Shown: in pieces, positions 1 through 11,253 of the stretch
How the letters are laid out: every line of letters starts with the position of its first letter
Position numbering within the stretch: position 1 is the stretch's first letter
Source: Falciphora oryzae
Lineage: Eukaryota > Ascomycota > Sordariomycetes > Magnaporthales > Magnaporthaceae
Direction of reading: 5' to 3'
DNA length: 64,000 nt
Assembly (NCBI GenBank): GCA_000733355.1
Contig: JNVV01000001.1
Location: 1,005,218-1,069,217 of the forward strand
Program-made: the position numbers and the translations under genes
Notes under the pieces: generated by a model
The model's database searches: none
Told to the model about the DNA's origin: nothing
What the model saw: only the letters and a program-made list of their open reading frames with translations

Positions 1-3000
1 AGGAGGGACTTCTGGAGGTGAGACCGGGGTACTCCCTCAGTGGACTCGACGCGCATGTACGACGAGATGTAGTACTTCCAGCGCTCTGCAGGCTCCATCT
101 CCTCCATGTGGAAGGTGGTGTCATCCTTCTGGAGCCACCGCACGCTGGCCTCGTTGCTGGTTGGGGCCTGTAAGATGGACGTGGGATCATGGTTAGCAAT
201 TGGAAGACACGTCGTGTATCCGCGAGGGGCGGACCAGTCACTTACCCAGGTAATCAGGAACATTTCTCCGTCCTTGATGCACTTCTCGGCAAACTTGCGG
301 GCGCTGATCTCGGTCTGATAGCTCGTCTCCTCCTGGCTTCGGGCGACCAGGAACTGGTGCACGAGGTCCGGCGTTTTTTCCTTAGAGTCCGAGTTGTTGC
401 AGACCAGGGCCTGGCGACAAAGCGTCTTGAGCAGATCCTGGATGGTGTAAAGCGTCCATCCGCTCTTGAGGTAGTAGTGGCGAAGGACGTCCTGGTACTT
501 GCTCTCGTCGATCTCTCCCGTGATGTAGTCCTCGATGAGTTCCACAGTGCGTGGCCAGAAGGTCTCGATGTTATCCTCAAAGTAGTTCATCTCGTCGTGT
601 ACGAGACCGAGTTGCTGAGCCGGCTTGTCAGCCTTCTCTCGCCTGATCTCCTCCAGAACGCTGCTTTTGCTCTCCTTGACTTGCTTCAGCCGCTTGTACA
701 GCGTCTGGAACACGCTGAAGAAGACAAAGATTGTCTGGTTGCAGAAGAAGTTGTACCAGGGCCGAGGGAAGAAGCCGTCTGCCTTCAGCTCTGCGTCCAG
801 CCCCGGGACCGGATTTTTGCCCGAGACGACCACCGGCCCAGGCACCGTCGGGAGCCAGCGGTCGTTGGCAATATCCGCCCCTGGCCCGTCCTCTGGCGCG
901 TCGGCCACATCCTCCTCGTTGGCTGAGCCCACATCGGGCGTCGTCTCCTTGCTAGCCGAGGCGGCGCTATCTTCGTTGTGGCTCCGGGTTTTGCTGCCGT
1001 TTCGGCCTGGGTCTAGGAGACCGCGGAGCAAGTCCGACTTCTTGCCATTACGACGGCTCCGGCCGTTAGAAAGCTCCGCGGGCGCGCTGTCGTCAGCCTC
1101 CTCCTCGCCCGCGTCGCGATCTATGTCAATCAAGTGCTGGCGGACTTGGTCGGGGTGGATTCCGAAGAACTGCGGTATGGATGCCTCGAAAAATTCCAAG
1201 ATGCGCTCCTTTTCTGACGCCCCGTGCTGCCCGCTGTTCATAGCATACAGGACCATGAACCGAATCAGGTCCAGAAGCACTCCCTGGTCTGCGAATGACC
1301 AAAGGTACTGATACCTAGGGGCCTTGCCCTTGTTGATCCGCAGGCGCTTCTGCTCTTCGTGTTTGGTCTTGATCAGATCCACGAGGTGCTTAGCCGAGAA
1401 GTTACGCTTGTCGTTGGACTTGACTTGGATTCCCTGGTGGTCGAGGCTCTTCAGATGCATAGTCTTGGTCTGGCTCTGCCACACTTTCTCCCACTCCCGC
1501 TACAACAAGCAAGTGTCGTGTTAGCTTGCACCGGCCCCGTCCGTTTTGATCACTGGGGTGATCGGGTTTAGCACATACCTGGCTGAACCGCCACTCCTCG
1601 TCCTTTTGTTTGAGGCGAGCCATGACGATGGGAACCACAGTGAAGGGGTGCTGGAACATGTCGTTGACAACCTCTGCCCCCTTCTCCGATCCATAGACCT
1701 TTTTGAGCACGCGCTTGTAAATCGACGTGCTCTGGCCGCCCAGGCCGGCGGGCATCCGGAAGTTTTGCCGCTCGGCAGGTGACAGAGTCAGCATCTGTTG
1801 CGCGATGGGCTCCAGCAGCTGGATGCACTTCTGGTTGGCCTCAATGAAGAAGTCGTAGTCATGGCGCTCCTCCTCTATCCTGTGTAGTCCTTCCTCGAAA
1901 GCGTTTTTCCGATGCGCAACAAAGCCGGAGTCCTCCGACGCCCAGGTGGGATGTGAGGCCCATTCGTCGTTCAGGACAGAGTTACAGAGCTCGTCGCGGC
2001 CACTGCACGGCTTGAGGCGTTCCTGATGAAATAAAAGTTAACGTTAGCAGGCCGTTCAGCGTCTCTAGGAGCTGCAGCTGCAGCACTCACTCTCTTCGGC
2101 AGAAGGCGGTAGCTCGGTCCGTATCCACGGCAATTGCTCAGCGAGACTCTCCCACTGGGCGGTTCAGGCTTGTTTTCCACCAGTTCATCATCTCCCGTAT
2201 ACCGCACAAAGTCCTTGAACCAGTTCATCAACTCCACGTTGCCTCCAATTATGAGCTGCGCCTTGTGAACCAGGACATTCTTGTCAATGAGCCCTTGGGT
2301 GAAGAGATTGATAAGCTTGAGGAATTCGTGCAGCGTCGTCCTGTTGCCTATGTGCTTCTTGATGCGGTCAAGATTGGCCAAGGCCTTGTCCTGGGTTACC
2401 GAAGACGGCGGCTCGGGCGCGAGCGGCTCAGGAGCGATGGGCGTCAGCGAGGGCTCGATCGGCGGGGCCTCCAAGGCCGGCTTGTGAGACACCTTGGCTC
2501 GCTTGTTCATGACGCCCACGGCTGACGGGGTGCCCGCGGCTGGTGAAGGCTGCGCCTGGGGGGTTGTGGCAGACACCTGCTGTTTCTCGGGCCGTGGGCG
2601 TTTCTTGTTCTCCTTGCTCGCACTGACGGGAACGGCGAAGTTGCCCACCGGCGGCATTTTGGGGCCGTCCCTTGTCGAGTGGCTCGGCGGTGGGATCTGG
2701 GTAATGTGGTTCAGAAGGGCGCCATCGTCGGCATGACGCTGCCCAGCGACGGTTCTCGCCTGAGCCGCGGACTCGGGTAGGAACTGTTTGAAGTCCTCCA
2801 GGAGGTCTGGAGCTGTGTAGAAAAGCGTCGTGACTTGGGCGTATACGTCCTGTATCGGCTTCTGTTCGCGCTGGTACGTCTGCAGGATTTCGAGGAATTG
2901 CTTGTAGATTTCGGGCTTGTCCTGAAAACGGTTCTGTTGGTCAAATCTCAGTCAGCGGCGCGAGGACATGTTCGAGATACAGACGTCTCGAGCGAGCGGG

Positions 3001-4452
3001 AGAACATACCTTGATCTTGTTGACGTAGCTGATGGCATGGTTAAACTCGACGGGCCCACGGGTCCCAGCTTGCTGACCGGCAGCGCCATTGAGCCCGGAC
3101 TGTTGTGCGGCGGGGGTCGGGGTCTGAGCGTTCCTGGCTATTTGGGCAGGCACAGAGCTCGGTCCTGGCACGGCGGGAGCCGGCTGCTGGCCTTGGCTGA
3201 CGACGCGCTGCTGGTGCGCTGGGCTGTGGCCATCAAACTGGCCGCCCGGCGCGGCTGGCTGGCCGAAAGCTCCTGGCCCGGGCTGAGTTGGGGCGCTGAA
3301 CTGGGCTTCGGGGCTTTCTATGCTGTGTTGTACCGGGGGTTGCCAGTTCCCTGGGCGCTGAGCGTGGCCAACGTAGGCGCTGGCCGGGCCGTGCGGGCCT
3401 GTTGTGCCGTCCGCCTGCTGCTGCTGCTGTGGTTGTTGCTGTTGCTGCTGCTGAGTAGTCTTGCCGGTTCCGATCGAGTGGATGGTGGAGCCCGAAGGAG
3501 TCGTGACGCGAATGCTATTCGGGTTGTTTTCCAGTCCACACTCTATCCTGTAGCCAGGAGGAAGAAATGTGTTAAAGCCTTGGATGAGGTTTGGGTGGCC
3601 AGCAAAGAGCTCCGACACTCGGCTGATAACCCCCGGGGTATCGATTCTTTGATCCAGGTCAGCCAAGGCAGAGACACATCAAGGTGGGCTGGGGGGACAC
3701 GATGAAGCTGCTTACGACTGGCACTTGAAATCTTTCATGATGTCCAAGAACATGTTATAAACGTCCAGTTTCTCGTGAAATTGAACTTTGACCTGGTCGA
3801 GGTAGCTCAGGGCGTCGTTCAGGATTGGCTGCTGGCCCTGGGCAAGGCCTCCCGACGCAGACGAGTTGGCATGGGCGGCCTGGGGGGCGCCAATTCCGAA
3901 CTGGGCCTGCCCAGAGGCCCGGGAGTTCTCGGGCTGCAGAGGACCGCCAAAGACGCCGCCACCGGGGCTGCCCGCAGCCGCCCCAGGGGCACCAGGAGCG
4001 GCCGGCGCCGGGGGGATGGGCGCAAACATCTGGTGCTGCTGGCTCGCGGGGTTGCCGCCCGTGTGCTGTGGGACCTGGCGACCAGGTTCGCTATGTAGGG
4101 GGCCCGCAAAGCCAGGCCCCTGTGTCCCGGAGGGCGGACCCAGCCCGATGCTGGACGACGGCGCCCCGTTATGAGCGCCTAGGATGCCGCCGGGGCTGTG
4201 GATGACACCCGAGATCCGAGATGCGACGGGTTGGTGTATGGGTAGGGAGCCGGCAGAGCTATGGTGAGGGGGCCCGGGTTGGTAGGGTTCTCTGTCGCGC
4301 TGCTGGCGGTCCGAGAGCTCGCGGTCGCGGTCGTGGTGAGGCGCATCGTCTTGGTGGATGGGGCGAAGACGCTGTTCCTCGGCATCACGGTCGCGGTGGT
4401 CGCGATCACGTTCGCGGTCGAAGCCGCTGCCGTGGGGTTGTTGGGGGTTCAT
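1..4452 (-). CDS. SIN3: Sin3 transcriptional co-repressor scaffold (C-terminus off window)
   Basis: Sin3 is the nuclear scaffold that links histone deacetylase to DNA-bound repressors. Predicted exons are 3716-4452, 3011-3646 (donor at 3009), 2091-2933, 1579-2022 and 1-1499, with introns of 69-79 bases. About 1,386 residues are visible and the frame is still open at base 1, so the 3' end is missing. Three paired amphipathic helix domains are seen: PAH1 near residues 210-285 (spliced as KDFKCQS/IDTPGVI), PAH2 near 445-515 ([18 protein letters not shown]) and PAH3 near 640-700. The HDAC-interaction domain follows ([13 protein letters not shown] at about 725). The last visible stretch ends in [12 protein letters not shown], a conserved Sin3 C-terminal block. 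A Gln/Pro-rich run lies at about residues 311-324 and the N-terminus is Arg/Asp/His-rich. It is divergent from the PSG1-like gene. Family identity is very secure; exact splice junctions are inferred. Confidence 0.95.
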
Positions 4453-5534
4453 CTGTGACCAATGACGTGTCTGGGCGGCGGCAAAGGGGCGCGACGAGCT
4501 TCAAGCGCGCGATGGACCTGTTTGCCAAGAGGGCAATCGGGGTTATTACTCGTCTCTGGTTTGATTGCCCAGTCGAGCCCTTTGCTGGGAGCAGTGCAGT
4601 TTGCAGGAGAGAGCATGGGCGGTCATGCCATGCGGTGGGTAGCGACGCGAGAAAAAGAGCTCCGACATACCCTTCGTCTGGCGGAGAAATCCAACCGAGG
4701 CGGCCGCAATGTGTCGCAGGCGCAAACGTGCGGCGAGCTATGGGCGACGTCCGACAGACAGGACAAAACAATCGAGGGGAGAACTACAGGAGGCGGCTGC
4801 GGCAGTTAGAGCGGTGGGAAAAGCTCTCCGTGAACGCTTCAGCCGGCACCATTATCGTTCTTTTTCGGGCGCCGCGACAGGATGCAGGTTTGGTGAGGGA
4901 TGGAGCATGGAGCAGGGCTGAGAAGTTGCTCGGCTTTCCCATCCAGCAGCAGCCCCCCGACACCCAAAACGCGGCAACCCCCGGCCTACTGCACGTGCCG
5001 ATAAGCGATAAGAGGCGCGTAAATAACCCGAGCGGGTCCGCGGTATGGGCCTTCAGGGGCGGGACAGTCTCATCCTCGAGAGCTTGTTACTGATGCACTC
5101 GCCTCCGAATTTACTCCCGGATTTGTTTTCACTTTCCGTAGGCCAACGCGCCCCTGCAAAGTTCTGTACCTGCATCGTTGCAATGATGCCCTCCAGGCTC
5201 AATTTCCCAGCTCAAAAGGTCTTTGGAGGTTGGGTCGCAAGTTGGACGTCAGGGGTAGGTTGGCATGGATGAAGAAGCATTTGTGGAAACCCATATTTTA
5301 TGGAGCTGATTATCATCAATTCCATCCCATCGGCTTCGCAAGTCAATCTGTTCGCGACGCGCCCGGCCCGCTACAAAGCATCACCAAGTCGAAAATATAT
5401 ACCACATACACCTAGTACCTAACAAGCAGGGGACGGCCTCGACCACTGTCAACCGGAAATTTATCCACACTCTTTCGACCTCTTAGCTTCCTCTTGTTGC
5501 CGTTTTCTGTCGTTGTAGCCGGCAAGCCCCAACA
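4453..5534. promoter_or_regulatory. Divergent intergenic region between SIN3 and the PSG1-like gene
   Basis: This 1.1 kb stretch separates two start codons on opposite strands, so it must hold both promoters and 5' leaders. Open frames exist on both strands but none resembles a protein family or shows a plausible start and splice structure. I see no clear TATA box and no repeat. Confidence 0.6.
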
Positions 5535-6720
5535 ATGTTCCGCCAAAGCCTCGTCTTTCAGGGGCTGCTGACCCTGCGTTTGTGCCACGGCGTGGCAGCC
5601 GCGGACGACCTCTGGGTCAGCGTCGACGATTCGGGCGTCCCCAAGACGATAACTCCCGTCATGAGCACCGTCAGCGGGACGCCGACCGCAGTGTCTGATG
5701 CAGCCCCGTTCGAGATTACGGCGACAGTCCGTACCAACAAAATCCACGGGTAGTGAGTTGCACCACATGCCTCTGCACAGCAACTTCACCGACACCGCAA
5801 AGTCCCTAGGGCTAACCGCCTTATGTCCCCTCCCCCTTTAGCGTCACGACGAGCACTGGTCGGTCCTTGCCCACCGCAGACGCCAACTCGGAGAACGGGG
5901 CCGGCGCATTCCCGATTTGTTACAACAAGGCCGGGCCGGGCGCGCCCTTTTGCTTCCCTACTCCGGACAGCCAACTGCACCCCGGAACCTCATACTACAG
6001 TAGGTTTCAACACCGTGTTCAGGACTTGGGTTTTAGCCACAGGCGTTGCAAAACGTCAGTTGGTTCCGGCGCGATTCTGATATCTTCTCTTCGTTTGCAG
6101 TTACCTGGGACCCGGCATTCTTCCCCAGCAGCAACACGACCATCGTCGTCTTTGGCAGCCACCGAAATGCGACGACTGGTGCTTTATCCAAAGAGGATGC
6201 GTTTGCCTCCTCCCCGATCCCAGTCACGAAGGCTTTTTACGCTTGGTCGGTTGACCGCGAGATCATGCAACACACGGCCGGCGTCAACATCAGCATAGGC
6301 TTTCGTACGCTGCCAGTCAGCAACTCCAGCCATGCGCTAGTTAGGGGCCCAGATGTGTATGTCACCAAAGTCCTGCCATTCACGCAGCCCCCGTCGACGC
6401 CCCCAACTGGCCCTGCTTTGTACATTGGCCTGCCGATTATATTCGCCTTTATCACGTTGATGTTGGTCGGCACACTCGTGTGGGGCAAGAAGTACAGGAA
6501 CATCGGGCTGGGCAACATCATGAGCCGCGCCCGTCGTGGAGGGTACCAGAAGCTTGGCTCCGGCCGGAGCAGGCAAAACCGAGGGGATCCCAAGGAAAGC
6601 ATCGGCTTGATGAACTTTGACGCCGAGACCGACTACGCAAACCAGGGCCGATTCAGTATCGACTCTGATTATAGCACGGGCTCAGATGCACGCCCGGCCC
6701 GCCATCGCCGCATGTCCTAG
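5535..6720 (+). CDS. Psg1/DUF4448-family single-pass membrane protein
   Basis: Predicted exons are 5535-5752, 5842-5999 and 6101-6720, giving 331 residues. There is an N-terminal signal peptide (MFRQSLVFQGLLTL, cleavage near the AAADD at residue 23). A luminal or extracellular domain follows with several N-glycosylation sequons (NTT, NAT, NIS, NSS). One transmembrane helix lies in the segment starting LYIGLPIIFAF. After it comes a basic stretch (KKYRNIGLGNIMSRARRGG) and a Ser-rich cytosolic tail. This order, and the block WVSVDDSGVPKTITPV near the start, match the family that includes yeast Psg1, a Golgi protein that stabilises the proton pump Pma1. The function here is inferred from the family only. 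The first donor is a tandem: using 5750 instead of 5753 removes one tyrosine. Confidence 0.78.
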
Positions 6721-6903
6721 TTGGCCTTCCATGATTTTGCCTCCTACGCCCAGTCGCTCCTGCCAAGTGCGCTACATTGTTAGTGCTCGATTTTTTCTTC
6801 TCTTGATGCCGCTTTCTTTTCTCTTTCCCGCCATTCGGGCGGCCACACGTATGATGGTCAAGACGTGTGGTGTTGATGTACATAGAAATTAAACGCCATG
6901 CAT

Positions 6904-8551
6904 TTATAAGGTGGTCATCACACTGGCGTTTTTGAACCAGCTCAGGAGCGGGTTTTCTCCGCTCTGAGTCTGCGTCTCCTCAACATAGGCCCAGCGGCGC
7001 ATGAAGTCCTCGTGGGAAGACACTCTGGTTAGCCTTCCAGTAATTGCTTGATACATTGCTTCCGTCACCCTGAAGTCGGTCGGGAACATGATGTCGAAGT
7101 ACCCCTGATGGACCTGTAATGGGCGTTTCACTTGATTAGCTCGGAAGACGATAGGAAGCCAAGCTGAGGAGACATAGGGAGCGCACTAGAGGAGTTGACA
7201 CGGGCACCGGACGGCGCTGGTACCGCGTCTGCACAATGGGAGCGTTCAGACCAGGGGTTGTGTCAGGCAGGGAGTGGAAGTCACTTGTGACTAGGCGGTG
7301 GGCGGGGAAGTAACGATCCAGGACGTCAAAGAACTGCATCAGCCGAGTGGGGATGTACTCGGGAGAGCTAAGGTTGGCGGCGAAGGGCAGGTTGGCACGC
7401 AGGGAGCGCAGCAGCCGGTTAGCCGGGTAGGGGATGGGGTGACGGCCTGCAGTGGCGGCGTGGCGGACGCGGAAGAATCGGGCAGCGAGGGGGTCGAGGT
7501 GGGGTGCGTAGAACTCGTAGAAGTCCCCCTGGCCGTCGATTAGGACAGTGCCCTGCATGGGCTGCTCGGTGGTCAGGTCGTAGCGGATGCAGTCGTGGGC
7601 GAAGTTGTCAAAGACCTCGAATGCGAGGAAGAAGCAGGGGTCGGGCTCGGGCTGGTTCCAATCGAAGATGGATTTATTGATAATCTCAACCTTGCCGGCG
7701 TGGCCGCGCGAGGTGGCAGTGCGCAGCAGCTGGCGAGCCTGTAGGTCTGCCAGGCTAGACGAGATCTCGATGATGCGGTACTTTGTGCGGTCGTAGACAG
7801 ACGGCTCCGTGTCGCGGATGAAGTCGAGGATGTTGAGCATCAGGGTACCGCGGCCGGCGCCCATCTCGTAGATGACGAGGTCGTGGTAGGGGTACGACGC
7901 CAGGATGTAGTTGGCGATGAGGTAGCGGGCGATTGCCTCGCCGTAGTAGGGACGGAAGAGCTCGGTCGGGGTGTACCACAGCTGGCGCGTGTCCGAGGGC
8001 TTATCGGCATCGAGCCCGTCCTCAAAGTCGGTATAGCGCTGGCCTAGCAGCTTGTGGAAGGCGTTTTCGTCGCGCAACCGCATGAAGTCGAAGGGCTCTC
8101 CAGGGCTAAAGATCACGACTTGCTTGGAGAAGTAGCCGTAGTTGGGATTGTATAGGCTATCCTCGACGAAGTCTCGCGTGAGCATCTTGACCCGCCGCGG
8201 GCGTTCCCTGCGCCCCCGCAGCTCTGTAGCTGTGACAGTTGGGTAGGTGCCGAACTCGTCGGACCGGTCCGCCGTGAAGATGTCAGTGCGCTGCTGCCAG
8301 TGGGCGTCGGACTGGGCCGTCGACTTGGGCCCGCGGCGGCTTGCGAAGCCCCTCGTCCCTCTCTGCGGCCCGGTGCGCCCATCATAGTGACGACGTCTCG
8401 AGTGTGCGGCACGCGGCCGGTGCCCGTTCCATGAAGCCGAAGCCGTCGCTGTCGCAAAGGGCCTCGCCACTGCCGCCAACCTGGGTGGTCTGGCGCATGC
8501 GGGGTGACGGAACAGCTGCTTGAACAGCTGGGCTAAAATAGCCGAGTCCAT
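6904..8551 (-). CDS. NDUFAF7/MidA-type mitochondrial protein arginine methyltransferase
   Basis: Exons 7187-8551 and 6904-7113 (73-base intron) encode 524 residues. In other eukaryotes this family methylates an arginine of the NDUFS2 subunit and is needed for early complex I assembly in the mitochondrial matrix. The SAM-binding loop MGAGRGTLML is near residue 230, the following block YRIIEISSSLADLQ is typical, and the C-terminal domain includes GYFDIMFPTDF, formed across the splice junction. The N-terminus is rich in Arg and Ala with almost no acidic residues, as in a mitochondrial targeting sequence. I chose the ATG at 8551 because the upstream in-frame codon at 8671 is GTG. It converges on the PSG1-like gene, with 183 bases between the stop codons, and is divergent from the cysteine synthase gene. 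Confidence 0.9.
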
Positions 8552-9181
8552 GGCAGCAATGGGCAGGCGCGCAAGCCGCGCAGCAGAATACGACAGGGCC
8601 AAGTGAGGGCCCTTGGCTTGTCCTTTCCACCACTCCCGCCCTGGCCAAAGGGGGCGAAGAAGCCGAGTCACGGCTCAATGCGGGATATGTGTGTGGATTC
8701 CGGGCGCGAGCGGGAAAGTATCACCGGCTCATAGAGTTCCCTCGCTTAAGGTAAAATGCTAGATATGTCGCTGCTACGTCGTAGGTCGAGAGCTCGCAGC
8801 CAGGGCTGATCGGCGGTGCGGGAGAGGCGCTGATTGAATTTCGATGGCTTGGCCCAAGCTCCCTCCCGTCCTGAAGCTCATTGCAGCCCCCCCCCCCCCC
8901 CCCCCAAAAAAAAAAAAAGACCACCAGGCCAGGCGGAAATAGATCCACTTTCTACTTTGAGCCCTTGCTGGTGCATCCGACTCGTCCTTCTGATCAACAC
9001 ATGAAACACCTATCAGCAACCCCTCGCATGAAATCCACCTTCCTTCATGAGCATCACTCTCACTTCGAGCCTTTGAAGACTACAAAACAGTATATTCACT
9101 AATGGAACCCAGTATATCACGCGCCAGGTGAAGGAAAGGAAGCGGGAGAGAAGGGAAGAAAACGAAACAGAGACATAAAAA
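8552..9181. promoter_or_regulatory. Divergent promoter region with a C19-A13 tract
   Basis: This 630-base region lies between the NDUFAF7 start (minus) and the cysteine synthase start (plus). A run of 19 C (8887-8905) passes directly into 13 A (8906-8918). Tract length in such homopolymers is unreliable in an assembly. The 70 bases before the plus-strand ATG are purine-rich (GGAAAGGAAG type). No gene is supported here. Confidence 0.6.
8887..8918. repeat. Poly(C)19-poly(A)13 tract
   Basis: A pure run of 19 C is followed without interruption by 13 A. It is the only long G/C homopolymer in the window and sits in a divergent promoter region. Confidence 0.9.
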
Positions 9182-10597
9182 ATGTCACTATCGGACCATC
9201 CCAAGGCGTATGGCACCGCTGCCATGGCGACTGCCTTCATGGCCGGCGTGGTGGTCACGCTGGGCTTCAAAGACCTCTACCCAGACCTAGAGAGGCGGTA
9301 CAGGGGCAAAGGGAAACCTGGGACCGACGACCCGCGCCGGCGAAGCCTTCTATTCGGCCAGCTGGGGCTAGGCCCCGTGCAGCTGCAGGGCCACGATGCG
9401 CCCGGCGGCCGCCCCGCCGCCGCAGCAGCAGGGGCGCTGGGCGCTGACGTCAGGGATGGCATCGAGCAGTGCATCGGGGGCACGCCCCTGATCAAGCTCC
9501 GCAGCCTATCCGAGGCCACTGGCTGTACCATCCTGGCCAAGGCCGAGTTCCTCAACGGCGCCGGTGGTAGCCCCAAGGACCGCGTGGCCCTGAGCATGAT
9601 CCTCGACGCCGAGGAGCGCGGCCTGCTCGTCCCGGGCCGTGGCGACACCATCTACGAGGGCACCGTCGGCAGCACCGGCATCTCCCTCGCCATCCTGGCC
9701 CGCGCCAGGGGCTATCGCGCCCACATATGCATGCCCGATGATCAGAGCCACGAGAAGTCGGACCTGCTGCTGCACCTCGGCGCAACCGTCGAGCGTGTCC
9801 CCGTCGCCCCCATCGCTGACAAACGCCACTTCGTGAACCTGGCTAGGGCGCGGGCCGAGAGTCATACCGCCGCTGCCGCACCCGGCGGCAGCGTCGGCTT
9901 CTACGCCGGCCAGTTCGAGTCGCCGGCCAATTACAAGGCTCACCTGGTCACGACCGGCCCCGAGATCGCCCACCAGACGGGCGGCCGGATCGACGCCTTC
10001 GTTGCCGGCGCTGGGACCGGCGGCACCATTTCGGGCGTGGCGCTGCACCTCAAGGAGGAGGCCGGGCTCTCTGCCACCCGCATCGTGCTGGCGGACCCGC
10101 AAGGCAGCGGCCTGTACAACAAGGTCAAGCACGGCGTCATGTACTCGTCCTCGGAGCGTGAGGGGACGCGCCGGCGACAGCAAGTCGACACTATCGTCGA
10201 GGGCGTTGGGCTCAAGTGGCTCACGTCCAACTTCGAGGCCGGCCACGAGCTGATCGACGACGCCGTGCGCGTCACCGACGAGCAGGCCTGTATCATGGCC
10301 CGCTGGCTGGTGGAGCACGACGGCATCTTTGTCGGTAGCAGTAGCGCCGTCAACTGCGTGGCCGCCGTCATGACCGCCCGCAAGCTCCCCCGCGGAAGCC
10401 AGGTTGTCACGGTCCTATGCGACTCGGGCTCCCGCCATCTCAGTCGCTTCTATAAGCAAATCGCCGCCAACGGGCTCGAGGAGCCGGACCCCCGCGACGG
10501 GGCCGCTGACCTTTTTACCCTTTTGGAAACAGCGGGCCCATCAAGCGGACAGTCCGGGAATGGGGCTGCCTCCGAGGCGAGCCGCTCGACCGCCTGA
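9182..10597 (+). CDS. Mcy1-type (YGR012W-like) PLP-dependent cysteine synthase, membrane-anchored
   Basis: A single exon encodes 471 residues. It is a fold-type II PLP enzyme of the cysteine synthase/CBS family. The PLP lysine is in SPKDRVAL (about K132), a glycine loop GAGTGGTISG binds the phosphate (about 278), and GSSSAVN is near the C-terminus. The substrate loop reads EGTVGSTGIS (about 159-168), differing from the TSGNTG of classical O-acetylserine sulfhydrylases. The first 30 residues hold a hydrophobic helix (MATAFMAGVVVTLGF), which suggests a mitochondrial or outer-membrane anchor. Together these features point to the subfamily of yeast Mcy1 (cysteine synthase 2), whose contribution to cysteine synthesis is minor or unclear. 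Two possible polyadenylation hexamers AATAAA lie downstream at 10898 and 10903. I am confident of the family; substrate and location are inferred. Confidence 0.9.
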   Translation: MSLSDHPKAYGTAAMATAFMAGVVVTLGFKDLYPDLERRYRGKGKPGTDDPRRRSLLFGQLGLGPVQLQGHDAPGGRPAAAAAGALGADVRDGIEQCIGGTPLIKLRSLSEATGCTILAKAEFLNGAGGSPKDRVALSMILDAEERGLLVPGRGDTIYEGTVGSTGISLAILARARGYRAHICMPDDQSHEKSDLLLHLGATVERVPVAPIADKRHFVNLARARAESHTAAAAPGGSVGFYAGQFESPANYKAHLVTTGPEIAHQTGGRIDAFVAGAGTGGTISGVALHLKEEAGLSATRIVLADPQGSGLYNKVKHGVMYSSSEREGTRRRQQVDTIVEGVGLKWLTSNFEAGHELIDDAVRVTDEQACIMARWLVEHDGIFVGSSSAVNCVAAVMTARKLPRGSQVVTVLCDSGSRHLSRFYKQIAANGLEEPDPRDGAADLFTLLETAGPSSGQSGNGAASEASRSTA

Positions 10598-11253
10598 ACG
10601 ACTACAGACGTCCGCTATGCAGTCCTATAGGCTTCCTCTCCGGTCAGTGCCCAGCTGCCCTGCAACGGCGCGGAGGGTCTGGGCGACGGGATTGTATCCA
10701 TTGCCAATTCTCGCTCGGCATACAAAGCCAGCCCAGTCCATCCATCGTTGTCATTACACGGCCGGCATCCTGGTCAGGTAGCACCTCCATCGCTCCAAGG
10801 TCACAGCCGTTTTGCGTTGCCGATCCATAAAGGTAAAGATGCGCTTGGAAAATGCACAAATCAAATCTAGTGGGCCAGACCTCGCGCTTCCAGGGATAAT
10901 AAAATAAAGAACAACACCTTGCCCATCCACTCAACTCCAGCCCGGTCCCAGTTAGCCCGCCTGTCGCGGATTGATTGAGGACGATAAAAAGAGAAAGCGA
11001 AACGACTGGATAAAATAATTGGGAAGACAGAAGAAAAAAACGAGGTTCCCAAATTCGAACATAGGCGCAGAAATGTTGCTTGCCATGTTTCACCCAGTAT
11101 GTGTCCTACCGCGCACCGCGGAGTGTTACAAGAGCTAACACCTTTATCAGAGATTCCTAGCGTCGTGGATCTTGCCTGGAAACCCAGACTTGACGGAGGT
11201 GGACGAGAAGACTCGCAGAAACATGACAGCGCCAAAAGCCCAAGGGCCGGGGG
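10598..11253. other. Convergent 3' region between MCY1-like gene and TFIIS gene
   Basis: This 656-base region lies between two stop codons on opposite strands. It holds overlapping AATAAA hexamers on the plus strand at 10898-10908 that could serve the cysteine synthase transcript. Nothing else is recognisable. Confidence 0.6.

Noticed and set aside
8552..8671. Longer N-terminus for NDUFAF7
   Set aside because: The upstream in-frame start is GTG, and the ATG at 8551 already begins a good mitochondrial presequence.
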